Position numbers and translations under genes: made by a program. A model generated the notes under the pieces. That model was given only the letters and a program-made list of their open reading frames with translations, made no database searches and was not told the DNA's origin. From positions 1-23,243 of the IMG/VR virus record IMGVR_UViG_3300030002_000113: a stretch of DNA of 23,243 bases. One strand, given 5' to 3'. Origin of the DNA: a virus. Positions 8,643-17,504 of this stretch are shown here, piece after piece (the first letter of the stretch is position 1; every line of letters starts with the position of its first letter).

Positions 8643-11306
8643 ATGTATATACATGGATCATTTATAAATCAGATAGGCGATACCATTACCGTGCATATCG
8701 TTACCGGTAATGATACTACTAAAAATGTAGAGATCGGCAACGATGATGCCGGGCTATATTTTACTGCCGATAACCCAGTAGAAATAAAAAGCCAAATTAA
8801 TGATACTTTTGACCATCTACTAAAGTATCAGGCATCTATACATTTGCTAACTAGCAACTTCATATCTGATTTTTTCTGTGCCTCTGCCAGGGACGCGGTA
8901 ATAAACATATATAAAAATGAAACGTGCATATTTGCAGGGTTTATCGAACCCCAAGCTTACTCGCAAGATTATAATGAAGTTTACGATGAATTAGAATTAA
9001 GTTGTATAGATGTGCTATCGGCATTGCAATATTCTAAGTATCATAATATCGGCGCCGCCGGTATATTATATAATATAGTTAAGTCAGAAGCTAGCCAACG
9101 TACTTTTTATGACATACTAACAGAAATATTTAACGGAGCATCAGCTGTATTGGACATAGTGGGCGGCCATAATATTGACTATTACTATGACGGAAGCAAA
9201 GCCGTAGACAATGTAGCAGCTAACAAGTATATGATATTCGAGCAGCTAAGTATATCTGAACTGTTATTTTTAGGTGACAAAGAAGATGATACTTGGCAGC
9301 AGGATAAAGTAGTAGACGAGATTTTTCGCTATCTTAATTTGCACATTGTGCAAGACGGATTTACTTTTTATATTTTCGATTGGTCAAGTATAAAAGGCGA
9401 CGATGATATAGTTTTTACAGATATAAACGATGTCACTAAGACGATTACGGCATCACATGGAGTAACCACAATAGAAACTGCTATAGCTGCTGACACGGAC
9501 ACTACGATTAGTGTAGGTGAAGTATTTAATCAATTGCTACTTACCTGTAAAATAGAGAGTATAGAAAGTATTATAGAAAGTCCTTTAGATAGTGACTTGC
9601 TAGTATCACCTTACGGAAATAAACAAAAGTACATGACTGAATACTCTAGCGACGGAGAAGGAATAACAGCATATAATGCTTTTGAAAATATGGTTAAAGG
9701 AAAAAGTACAGACTATGATGGGGGAACTATTACTAATTGGTATTTGCAGGTAATGAATAATAAGCAATGGATTTTTCCTATGAACGGTGGAACTACTAAT
9801 TTTATAGATCTTTACGCGCAAAATAATGCGAATCAGCAAGTATTACCGAATCTGCTACGTACGATTCCGGGGGCGTGCATTCTTTCTCTGGGTAAGGTAA
9901 CTAATACGGCTAAAAACGATAATAGTTTAACATCCAAAGTAGAGATGACAAATTATTTAGTGATTAGTATTAATGGTAATGGCGTAGATAATGACGAAGA
10001 AAAAACGTACCCTCTGGATAGTGATATCAAAGCGCATATACCGTATGCCGTATATAAAGGTAATACTACAGGAGGCGTATTTTCGCCATCAGATGAGGCT
10101 ACAACTAATTATATAGTATTATCTGGTAATGTGATACTTAATCCAATAATGGCTATTACTGGATACTATAATGCTTTGCTCAATACACAAGCCTGGGAGG
10201 ATTTGTGGTATCATCGTACAGTACCCAGTAGAAACAACGGAGACGGCAGATATTATACGCAGCAGTGGTGGAAAGCTTCTACACCTTCTTCTACACCTGT
10301 ATGGGACAATACTACTAATAATGGCCTAGTACCTTTTACAGGTACCGGCCCGGAGGAATATGAATTTAATTATAGTGCAATAGGTGACAACACGGACACG
10401 ATAAGTAAAGTAGCTGTCTTAGCTTGTATGCTAATTATAGGTAATAAATGTGTAGTAGAAACAGGTATTGCGGGCCAGGTGTCTGATTTTTCTTGGCGAA
10501 CTTATAAGACACGTGAGCAGTGTGCCAGTGATGACGAGTACTACCAACAATGCTTTACTATTGGCTTCGATCCTAAGATAGGCGATAAATTAGTAGGTAC
10601 TGAATTTAGCCTACAGAATAATATCAACTATACTACGGGCATCGACGTAGAGGGTATAGCCATACCGATTAAAAAGAGCGATAAGATAAGTGGTCAAGTT
10701 AAATTTATGATACTTGGCCCGGTCAATACTACCTGGGATGTTATTACGCGTAGGCATCCTACATTCTTTAGACACACTGCATGGGGCAGCAGCAGCGTAC
10801 CACTACTGGCTCACGTTAGTAGTATTATGCTAAAATCTTTTGAGGTTAAAGTATACAGTGATAACGGACTAGTTAACAACACAGGGGATAATGATCTAAT
10901 TTATATGAGTGATACGGTAGAAACTTATGTGAATAAAAAAGATGATTTGGAAATGAAGATTAACAGCGCTTTAACTACTTCCGAATGTCAGGCTCTGGGT
11001 ATTACGGATACGGTTAAGTTATCAACACCGCTAAATATATCTACACAAAATGGCCTACTGACTATATATGATTATATGAAAGACTCAGAGGCTAAACCAG
11101 AGCATCTGTACGTAGATAACTACTACAATGAGTATCACGCCCCGAGGATACTTATAGAACAAAAATTAATGGATAAGACCGGCATAATAAGTATGTTTAG
11201 ACACTACACACATCCGGCATTGGATAAAGAATTTTTTGTTCAGGGTATAGGGCGCAATCTTATGGAAGGTTATGCGGAATTATCATTAAAGGAGGTTAAC
11301 GCATGA
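8643..11306 (+). CDS. Distal tail / baseplate protein, function unproven
   Basis: An 887-residue protein, five bases after the tape measure gene, where siphophages encode distal tail or hub proteins. The first roughly 130 residues (G-D-T-I-T-V-H-I-V-T-G-N-D, then S-A-R-D-A-V-I-N-I-Y-K-N-E and F-A-G-F-I-E-P) read as a beta-rich domain like those that cap the tail tube. The remainder is strand-rich and Asp/Asn-rich, with an internal W-W-K-A-S-T-P segment near residue 540. No enzymatic motif was recognised. The stop overlaps the next gene by 4 nt (ATGA). A large hub/receptor platform role is inferred from length and position. Confidence 0.6.
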   Translation: MYIHGSFINQIGDTITVHIVTGNDTTKNVEIGNDDAGLYFTADNPVEIKSQINDTFDHLLKYQASIHLLTSNFISDFFCASARDAVINIYKNETCIFAGFIEPQAYSQDYNEVYDELELSCIDVLSALQYSKYHNIGAAGILYNIVKSEASQRTFYDILTEIFNGASAVLDIVGGHNIDYYYDGSKAVDNVAANKYMIFEQLSISELLFLGDKEDDTWQQDKVVDEIFRYLNLHIVQDGFTFYIFDWSSIKGDDDIVFTDINDVTKTITASHGVTTIETAIAADTDTTISVGEVFNQLLLTCKIESIESIIESPLDSDLLVSPYGNKQKYMTEYSSDGEGITAYNAFENMVKGKSTDYDGGTITNWYLQVMNNKQWIFPMNGGTTNFIDLYAQNNANQQVLPNLLRTIPGACILSLGKVTNTAKNDNSLTSKVEMTNYLVISINGNGVDNDEEKTYPLDSDIKAHIPYAVYKGNTTGGVFSPSDEATTNYIVLSGNVILNPIMAITGYYNALLNTQAWEDLWYHRTVPSRNNGDGRYYTQQWWKASTPSSTPVWDNTTNNGLVPFTGTGPEEYEFNYSAIGDNTDTISKVAVLACMLIIGNKCVVETGIAGQVSDFSWRTYKTREQCASDDEYYQQCFTIGFDPKIGDKLVGTEFSLQNNINYTTGIDVEGIAIPIKKSDKISGQVKFMILGPVNTTWDVITRRHPTFFRHTAWGSSSVPLLAHVSSIMLKSFEVKVYSDNGLVNNTGDNDLIYMSDTVETYVNKKDDLEMKINSALTTSECQALGITDTVKLSTPLNISTQNGLLTIYDYMKDSEAKPEHLYVDNYYNEYHAPRILIEQKLMDKTGIISMFRHYTHPALDKEFFVQGIGRNLMEGYAELSLKEVNA

Positions 11307-12871
11307 TAGATGTAAAAGTTTTAGTTAAGCAAAAAAGTAGTGGCAGTGCCTCTGGTATTACTACGGCTGGAAATAGTACAGGCACTAGTACCGTTAAAGA
11401 AGCAGCGCACGCAGTTAAAGCCGATTTGGCAGAGTATTCTGATAAAGCAGGATATGCGAATAATGCCGGAACAGCTAATGAAGCTACGCACGCGGCTAAA
11501 GCTTATGACTTGGATGCAGACAGCCCAATACGCGATGAATTTTTAAGCAGTGTAGCGGATGATGTAGCAGCCGGTAAGATAACATTCCAGAAGGGTTTAG
11601 AATCTATAGGACTGTCTATCTTTAAAGACGGTGCGCAATTTGGTACATTCATTAAATCACTATACGCCGGCTCTGGTGCAGGCGTAGACGATTTGGGTAA
11701 CGGCGAGTTTGAAAGCATCCGGGTACGCAGTTACTTCGAGGCCGTAGAATTTATAGTTAACAGGCTTTCTACTATCGAAGGTGACCAACTATTAACCGAG
11801 GCAGACACGATAGAAAGTGTAGACGAATTGGGTAATAGTTGCTACGGCTTGCATCTGCGCAGCAAGTGGGATGGATATTTCACCGCCCAGGTTGTTAATA
11901 ATGTCCTTAAAGGAATAATTAACAACCTAAGCGCCGGAAGTGGTACTTACTATACTGCGTGGTTTAGAGTTAACAGCGTTAACACGGCTAATAATTACAT
12001 CGAAGTAACGCAGTACCCGGACGACGAAACGCCTGCAGGTAAAAATTATCCGCCGGCGGCTATGATGAAAATAGCACGCTGGGGCAATCAAACGGATACG
12101 ACACGACAAAGCTGCTTATATCTTAGTAGCACAGAAGGACGAATAGTTAAGCTGATAGGGGTGACTAAGCCTATCATCGATAAGACTAACTACGGTGCTG
12201 TACTGGGAACGCCACCCGATTTTTTGAAAGCTTTAAATTTGCCACTGCGTGATGGCCGTGATTATATGTATATACCAGGTATTATTACTACGGATATGAT
12301 CCGTATAGATTATCAAGGTGCACCTATAGCAGAATATGTAGACCGCGGCGCCTGGAGTGATACAGAATCATACTATCATAATGCGAAGAATCCTACAACC
12401 GGCGTATATGAGATTTCGGACGTGTGGTATAACGGTTGTAAATATCGCTGTCAAAAAACAGGTACTACCACAGCGCCAGCATGGAATAATACCGACTGGG
12501 CCATGATAGAAGGAAATCCCGAGTTTACAGTGGATTTCGCGGAAATGGAAAATATATACGATATGGATAATTTTAACACCGCATTAACTATTGTAGCAAA
12601 GTTGTATAACTTAGATATAACCGAAGATATATTAGACGCAGACGTGATGTGGACGCGATATAGTGAAGATGCAGACGGAGTAGAGCGCATTGCATCTGAT
12701 AACGCCTGGGTGCTCCGGAGAGCTAATAGTGGTAAATACCTATCGCTAATTATTTCCGACTGCGATATTAACGGGTATATGCCAAAGAAGATTAGATTTA
12801 CAGCTACTGTAACACTTCGGGACGGGGAAGGAAACGCAGCCTGTGTGCAAAGCGCAAGTTTTGAATATTAA
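11303..12871 (+). CDS. Tail fibre/tip protein, unproven
   Basis: A 522-residue protein starting within an ATGA overlap and preceded by an unusually good Shine-Dalgarno site (AAAGGAGG at 11288-11295). Residues 1-70 are low-complexity, Ala/Gly/Thr/Ser-rich (repeated A-x-H-A-A-K-A), suggesting a fibre shaft or attachment part. Then comes a strand-rich body with F-E-S-I-R-V-R-S-Y-F-E-A-V-E-F, a segment frequent in Bacteroides phage tail proteins. Near residue 373 a small Cys/aromatic module (W-Y-N-G-C-K-Y-R-C followed by W-N-N-T-D-W) resembles short carbohydrate-binding modules. It lies among tail genes; adsorption role inferred. Confidence 0.55.
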   Translation: MIDVKVLVKQKSSGSASGITTAGNSTGTSTVKEAAHAVKADLAEYSDKAGYANNAGTANEATHAAKAYDLDADSPIRDEFLSSVADDVAAGKITFQKGLESIGLSIFKDGAQFGTFIKSLYAGSGAGVDDLGNGEFESIRVRSYFEAVEFIVNRLSTIEGDQLLTEADTIESVDELGNSCYGLHLRSKWDGYFTAQVVNNVLKGIINNLSAGSGTYYTAWFRVNSVNTANNYIEVTQYPDDETPAGKNYPPAAMMKIARWGNQTDTTRQSCLYLSSTEGRIVKLIGVTKPIIDKTNYGAVLGTPPDFLKALNLPLRDGRDYMYIPGIITTDMIRIDYQGAPIAEYVDRGAWSDTESYYHNAKNPTTGVYEISDVWYNGCKYRCQKTGTTTAPAWNNTDWAMIEGNPEFTVDFAEMENIYDMDNFNTALTIVAKLYNLDITEDILDADVMWTRYSEDADGVERIASDNAWVLRRANSGKYLSLIISDCDINGYMPKKIRFTATVTLRDGEGNAACVQSASFEY

Positions 12872-12888
12872 CATAAAAATCGTTGAAT

Positions 12889-14049
12889 ATGAGAAGAAAG
12901 AGAATTGAATTCAATATTAGGTCGTTGCAAATTGATGTAAGTTTTGCGATAGACGGAAGCGTCCCGGAAAGGCAGAGTTACGACGCGGATGCCCAGGAAT
13001 ACACTCCGGATTATACTGTTACACCTGTAATAATACAGCCAAACATATCACGTCTGGATAGAGATGAAGTGGTATTTGCTGGACGTATAAATCAGTATCT
13101 AACTAATGTAAAATGGTATGAAATAGTAAATAAGATTACTACCCTGATAGATAGTGGAAATATCAATTATGAAGTTACCGGAAGTGGGGATAATGCCGGG
13201 CGGATAAAGGTTAAAAAGAATGCTTCTACAAATGCGCCTATTACATTACAATTCTACGCAGAGTATATAGATACTCGCACTAACCAGGTGTATATTATAC
13301 AAGGAACAAAGCAGGTATTCTGCGGAAATTCTACGGTTTATCAGCCATTGCTAAATTTAGATACTGCGGATACATCGGTATACAATCCTCTAACTGATAC
13401 TGATACACAAACTATTACGGCATCTTTAAAATTAGGTTCCAACGAATGCCCGGCAGCAAAACGGTTGTTTGTTTGGGAAAAATGGAACCCGAATGATCTT
13501 ATCTGGGCCGTTGTGGGCGCAGAAACAACATTAGATTACGACATTACCGTATCTCCGGATGGAACTAGTTGTGTTGTAAATAAAAATTTAATGGGGACTG
13601 ACTTGTATATTAGATGCCGGGCTAAATACGACATAAACGGCAATCCGTCTGGTATCACGCTTAATGATTCTTCACCCTGTAAAGTTGTAGCGTTTGTTCG
13701 TAGACTCCCTAAATTTGAATTTGATTATTCGGCGCCTACTAACATACCTTCTAATCTTATGGTAATAGCAGTGGAAGCTAGAATATGGGGCACTAATGGG
13801 AGTATCAGTAATCCGGAAAGAGAATTACTTCCTTTGTGGTATATAGCTACAAACACTTCTGGAGGTAGCCTTAGCTATAATCTAGTGGCGCAAGGAATGA
13901 ACGTAACAATACCAACAGCTGCACTAAGTCAATTGTTTGGCGCTGTTATTGGGTTAGATGTTATAGATCGCGGTCCAGTAGCAGCGATGGAGGACGGAGA
14001 CGGAGTAGTATTTGAAGATGGAGACGGAAACGTATTATTAATACATTAA
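12889..14049 (+). CDS. Tail-associated protein of unknown function
   Basis: A 386-residue protein, start taken at ATG 12889 (an in-frame TTG two codons upstream at 12883 is less likely). The N-terminus R-R-K-R-I-E-F is basic. The body is beta-rich with an Ig-like central part containing L-F-V-W-E-K-W-N-P-N-D and Y-I-R-C-R-A-K-Y-D, a W...C pattern seen in immunoglobulin-like domains of phage tail decorations. The C-terminus is acidic and Gly/Asp-rich (M-E-D-G-D-G-V-V-F-E-D-G-D-G-N). No family was firmly recognised; the tail-module position suggests a structural or adsorption component. Confidence 0.5.
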   Translation: MRRKRIEFNIRSLQIDVSFAIDGSVPERQSYDADAQEYTPDYTVTPVIIQPNISRLDRDEVVFAGRINQYLTNVKWYEIVNKITTLIDSGNINYEVTGSGDNAGRIKVKKNASTNAPITLQFYAEYIDTRTNQVYIIQGTKQVFCGNSTVYQPLLNLDTADTSVYNPLTDTDTQTITASLKLGSNECPAAKRLFVWEKWNPNDLIWAVVGAETTLDYDITVSPDGTSCVVNKNLMGTDLYIRCRAKYDINGNPSGITLNDSSPCKVVAFVRRLPKFEFDYSAPTNIPSNLMVIAVEARIWGTNGSISNPERELLPLWYIATNTSGGSLSYNLVAQGMNVTIPTAALSQLFGAVIGLDVIDRGPVAAMEDGDGVVFEDGDGNVLLIH

Positions 14050-14061
14050 AAAATAAAAATC

Positions 14062-14409
14062 ATGGCACGTTACATTAAAGTAAACCCAAAAGTAGCAGCT
14101 TATCTGCACTTAGAAAACGACCGTAATACGGTCAAGGATGGTAATTATTTGCTTTGGCAAGGAGACATGTTGGCCTTTGGCCCATTAACCCAGCTAAGTA
14201 CTATTTTAGCGCAAATCGGCGGCATCGCATTGTTAGCGCATGAAGCGAAAGAAGAGCAAGATGGCACAGCTAGCCGGGATCTTCCACAAGCAACGGATGA
14301 GAGATTTATTGTACCAATAACTGACAGTGCAACAGAGTCTACTGAGCAAACCGAGAGTCCTGACAACGCAACAGAGTCTACAACAGTAAATGAAGAAACG
14401 GAGGTATAA
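14062..14409 (+). CDS. Small tail-module protein, unknown function
   Basis: A 115-residue protein. The first half (Y-I-K-V-N-P-K-V-A-A-Y-L-H-L-E-N-D-R-N-T) is folded-looking, with G-N-Y-L-L-W-Q-G-D-M and a hydrophobic helix. The second half is low-complexity, rich in Thr, Glu, Ser and Asp (T-E-S-T-E-Q-T-E-S-P), probably disordered. It sits between two beta-rich tail genes. Function unknown. Confidence 0.55.
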   Translation: MARYIKVNPKVAAYLHLENDRNTVKDGNYLLWQGDMLAFGPLTQLSTILAQIGGIALLAHEAKEEQDGTASRDLPQATDERFIVPITDSATESTEQTESPDNATESTTVNEETEV

Positions 14410-14411
14410 TT

Positions 14412-15461
14412 ATGAGTAGCGCATCAGCAACAAGAACTATTAAGTTTATATCAAAAGCAGGTACATATACCGCGCTTATTATGTGTCCTGATGGAGACAT
14501 ATATCAAGAATACGAAGGAACACTGCAAGAAATTACGGCAGTACGACCAGATTTCTCTACGACTAAGCCCACCTTATATTTTGTGTGTACAAGTAGTCGT
14601 GTGGCGGAAGGGGTTGCAACACCAGACGCTATCGATTATTATTTCAACGGCACTAAAATAACTTTTAGCGGTGACACATCTACGGGAGTATTTGCCGGCT
14701 TGTTTAAAAAGATTTCTCCCGCTGGCGACAATTTATATTACGGTTTGCAAATAATTTCTAATATCGCAGCTACAGCCGGATACGCCTCGGCCGTAATTAA
14801 GATGGTAGCTAGTATATCGTATGGCACGCAGTCCGACAACATACAAGCCAGCTACACTATACCGATACAACAAGCAACGGGTAGTAGTTATCGTGTTACA
14901 ATAGCGGCAGGGGATACGAAGAATTTTGTTATCACTGCTAAAGCCGGGAGTTGTATTTTGAAGGCAAAAGCGTATCAAAGTGGAAATGAACTAACACAGA
15001 ATCTAACGTACGCCTGGGAAAAAATGGGTGCAAGCGGGTGGGCAATTATCACGGGCCAAACTGCCCAGACTTTAACAGTAAATGCTTCGGATATCACCAC
15101 GTATGGAGAGTACCGAGCAACCGTATATCGAAGTGGTACCGAGATCGGAAAAGATATACAAGGGGTTATGGATGCTAGTGATCCATACGACATTGATCCG
15201 CATCCGTCTCCTGAGGATGAAGCAATAACAGAAGATACAAGCGGTAATGGCGTTGTTACTTACACGCCCGTTGTAGTCAAGCGTGGAACTAGTACACAGG
15301 CTTTAGCAACGACTTTCTATTTTGTTATTAAAGATGCTGCCGGTGTATATCTTAATTCCGACTCCGATCGAAATACGGATAAATTAAGTTCTGACGTTAC
15401 ACGCGCGCACTGTCAACAAGCAGGGGGCGATGTATCAATTACGATAACCTCAAAAAATTAA
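14412..15461 (+). CDS. Tail protein with Ig-like domain, unknown function
   Basis: A 349-residue protein with a well-placed Shine-Dalgarno (GGAGG at 14400-14404). A beta-rich N-terminal half is followed by an Ig-like segment with Y-A-W-E-K-M-G-A-S-G-W and T-L-T-V-N-A-S-D-I-T-T-Y-G-E-Y-R-A-T-V, the W ... D-x-x-x-Y pattern of Ig folds in phage tail proteins. The end lies 5 nt before the collagen-like fibre gene, so the two are likely co-translated and may interact. Function in adsorption or fibre attachment is inference. Confidence 0.55.
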   Translation: MSSASATRTIKFISKAGTYTALIMCPDGDIYQEYEGTLQEITAVRPDFSTTKPTLYFVCTSSRVAEGVATPDAIDYYFNGTKITFSGDTSTGVFAGLFKKISPAGDNLYYGLQIISNIAATAGYASAVIKMVASISYGTQSDNIQASYTIPIQQATGSSYRVTIAAGDTKNFVITAKAGSCILKAKAYQSGNELTQNLTYAWEKMGASGWAIITGQTAQTLTVNASDITTYGEYRATVYRSGTEIGKDIQGVMDASDPYDIDPHPSPEDEAITEDTSGNGVVTYTPVVVKRGTSTQALATTFYFVIKDAAGVYLNSDSDRNTDKLSSDVTRAHCQQAGGDVSITITSKN

Positions 15462-15466
15462 AATAA

Positions 15467-17488
15467 ATGGGAGTTGCTGTAACTCGGGTGGTTAAATATA
15501 TCCTTAAAGGGGATAAGGGAGATAAGGGCGATGCTACAATTATATATAGCATCGTTCCATCTTCCAATTATATAATTGTTGACCCTAATGATAATTCGTC
15601 GACTCCTAGTTATGTAACCGTAAAGATTAAGCAATCTTCTGGTAACCAGATTATATATCCAAATTCAATTCCTACCGGGTTCGCTATGTGGTATAAAAAT
15701 AATACAGATACTTCGTGGGCTTCTGTAATAAACAAAGGATATGTATATCAGGAGGGATGGGACATACCGGATTATATTGAAGTGGCATTAACATCAGATA
15801 CCAATCAACCCGGGGCAGGAAATATTATCAGCTCTATTAATATAGCGGTCATAAAATCTGGTCTTAATGGCTCTGATAATTATTTATTAGATCTTACAAA
15901 TTCAATGTCGGCCGTGGCTTGTGATGAAGATGGAATAGTAAATGATGACGCCACTTTGGAAACTACCACAACCTTTATATATAAAGGATCTTCACTTAAT
16001 GCCGGGTGGGTTTACACAGTCAAAAAAGATGGCGTGCAGGTAGGAACATATACGGACACTACCGGAAACGGCTATGTATTTTCCCCAACTTTAGCGATGA
16101 TAACAGCCGACCTTAATACTTTTGTAATATCAGCAACAAAAGCTTCGGTAGGAATATTATCCGCGGTTTACACAATAAAAAAAGTATATTCCGGAGCGTC
16201 AGGATATCCAGGAACAAATGGAACAAATGGAACAAATGCGATATTATATCAAATTACTCTTAGCGCAGACTCTGTCACTATAAGTAATGATAATAGCGCG
16301 TCTCCAAGCGATTGCACGGCATCTATTAGAGTTAATAATGGAGGGGAAATTACATATCTATCACAGCCTCCAGCAGGATTCAAGCTGTGGAAAAAGAGTC
16401 AAGTAGATAGTTCTTGGATAGACGCGTCTACGGATTCATTTATTCTTTTCCAGAATGACTGGGAAGCGGCTCGATACGGGAGATATATAAATGTGGCATT
16501 AACATCAGATGCCAATCAACCTGCAAATGATTATAGTAATGTGCTTGATTTTGAAACTCTTCCTTTTATTATGGATGGGGCCAAGGGTGATACAGGTAAT
16601 GACGGCATCCCGGGGAAAGACGGAGTAGGAATAATTTCCACAACAATTACCTATCAGATAGGAAGTAGTGGTACGGTGGTTCCTACTGGGGCCTGGTCAA
16701 GTAATATACCTACAGCCGTTCCAGGTGGCTATCTATGGACAAAAACAGTTTGGAACTACAGCGACAATACATCAGAAGTTGGATATAATGTATCGAAATA
16801 TGGCGAACGCGGAAATACGGGGCCTACTTTACGCGGGCCTCAGTCCTGGAGCGATTGCGTAGTAGGTTACGTATTTCAGTCGGGGGGGAATTCAGATACC
16901 TGGAAAGATGTTGCAATGTATGGGGATAATTATTACAGTTGTGTAAAGTCGCACACTAAGACTTCTACAAATTATCCAACTAGTACGGAAGATAATAATA
17001 ATGGTTACTGGCAACTTGGAGACAAAATAGAACTTGTGGCCACAAAGATATTATTAGCTACATATGCATTGGTTAAGAACATGGGTGTAGAAGCCATAGA
17101 CATGAAAGATAGTTCCGGTAATATATTATTTCAAGCTAAAGACGGGAATGTTATTTGCAAGACAGGAACTTTTGAAAATATAACAATTAAAAGCGAGGAT
17201 GCAATACATGGAAACAGCATTATAATAGATGCTAATAGTGGGGGATTAAAAATGCGCGGGCCCGTATCGGTGCAGGATGGGACAAACTTACCGCAGGGGG
17301 ACGCCAGAACTGATTTAGTTAGATTTAATTATGAAACAGATTCGGACAGTCTAACACGGGTTGGTAATTTAGAATTACTATCAGGTAGAGGGGTGAAAAT
17401 TAGGATAGATCCGATTGAAGGACTGACCTATACCGACGGATTAGGAAATACCCATTATAAAACATGGGACACTATATTTAATACATAA
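15467..17488 (+). CDS. Tail fibre with collagen-like Gly-X-Y segments
   Basis: A 673-residue protein. Collagen-like triplets occur near the N-terminus (K-G-D-K-G-D-K-G-D-A), at about residues 244-257 (G-T-N repeats) and at about 370-385 (G-A-K-G-D-T-G-N-D-G-I-P-G-K-D-G), as in trimeric phage fibres. Two similar modules of roughly 95 residues, each ending in V-A-L-T-S-D-x-N-Q-P (nt about 15783 and 16494), are an internal duplication. Around residue 489 an aromatic/Cys module (Y-Y-S-C-V-K-S-H) recalls small carbohydrate-binding modules. The C-terminal part is beta-rich. It directly precedes the DGR target gene, which may attach to its tip or share its platform; that link is inference. Confidence 0.75.
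   Translation: MGVAVTRVVKYILKGDKGDKGDATIIYSIVPSSNYIIVDPNDNSSTPSYVTVKIKQSSGNQIIYPNSIPTGFAMWYKNNTDTSWASVINKGYVYQEGWDIPDYIEVALTSDTNQPGAGNIISSINIAVIKSGLNGSDNYLLDLTNSMSAVACDEDGIVNDDATLETTTTFIYKGSSLNAGWVYTVKKDGVQVGTYTDTTGNGYVFSPTLAMITADLNTFVISATKASVGILSAVYTIKKVYSGASGYPGTNGTNGTNAILYQITLSADSVTISNDNSASPSDCTASIRVNNGGEITYLSQPPAGFKLWKKSQVDSSWIDASTDSFILFQNDWEAARYGRYINVALTSDANQPANDYSNVLDFETLPFIMDGAKGDTGNDGIPGKDGVGIISTTITYQIGSSGTVVPTGAWSSNIPTAVPGGYLWTKTVWNYSDNTSEVGYNVSKYGERGNTGPTLRGPQSWSDCVVGYVFQSGGNSDTWKDVAMYGDNYYSCVKSHTKTSTNYPTSTEDNNNGYWQLGDKIELVATKILLATYALVKNMGVEAIDMKDSSGNILFQAKDGNVICKTGTFENITIKSEDAIHGNSIIIDANSGGLKMRGPVSVQDGTNLPQGDARTDLVRFNYETDSDSLTRVGNLELLSGRGVKIRIDPIEGLTYTDGLGNTHYKTWDTIFNT
16211..16237 (+). 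repeat. Three perfect 9-bp tandem repeats (collagen-like codons)
   Basis: GGAACAAAT is repeated exactly three times, encoding Gly-Thr-Asn triplets in the fibre gene. Each unit is in frame, so slippage would lengthen or shorten the collagen-like rod without breaking the frame. Confidence 0.85.
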
Positions 17489-17504
17489 TATTAAAATTAA
17501 GATT

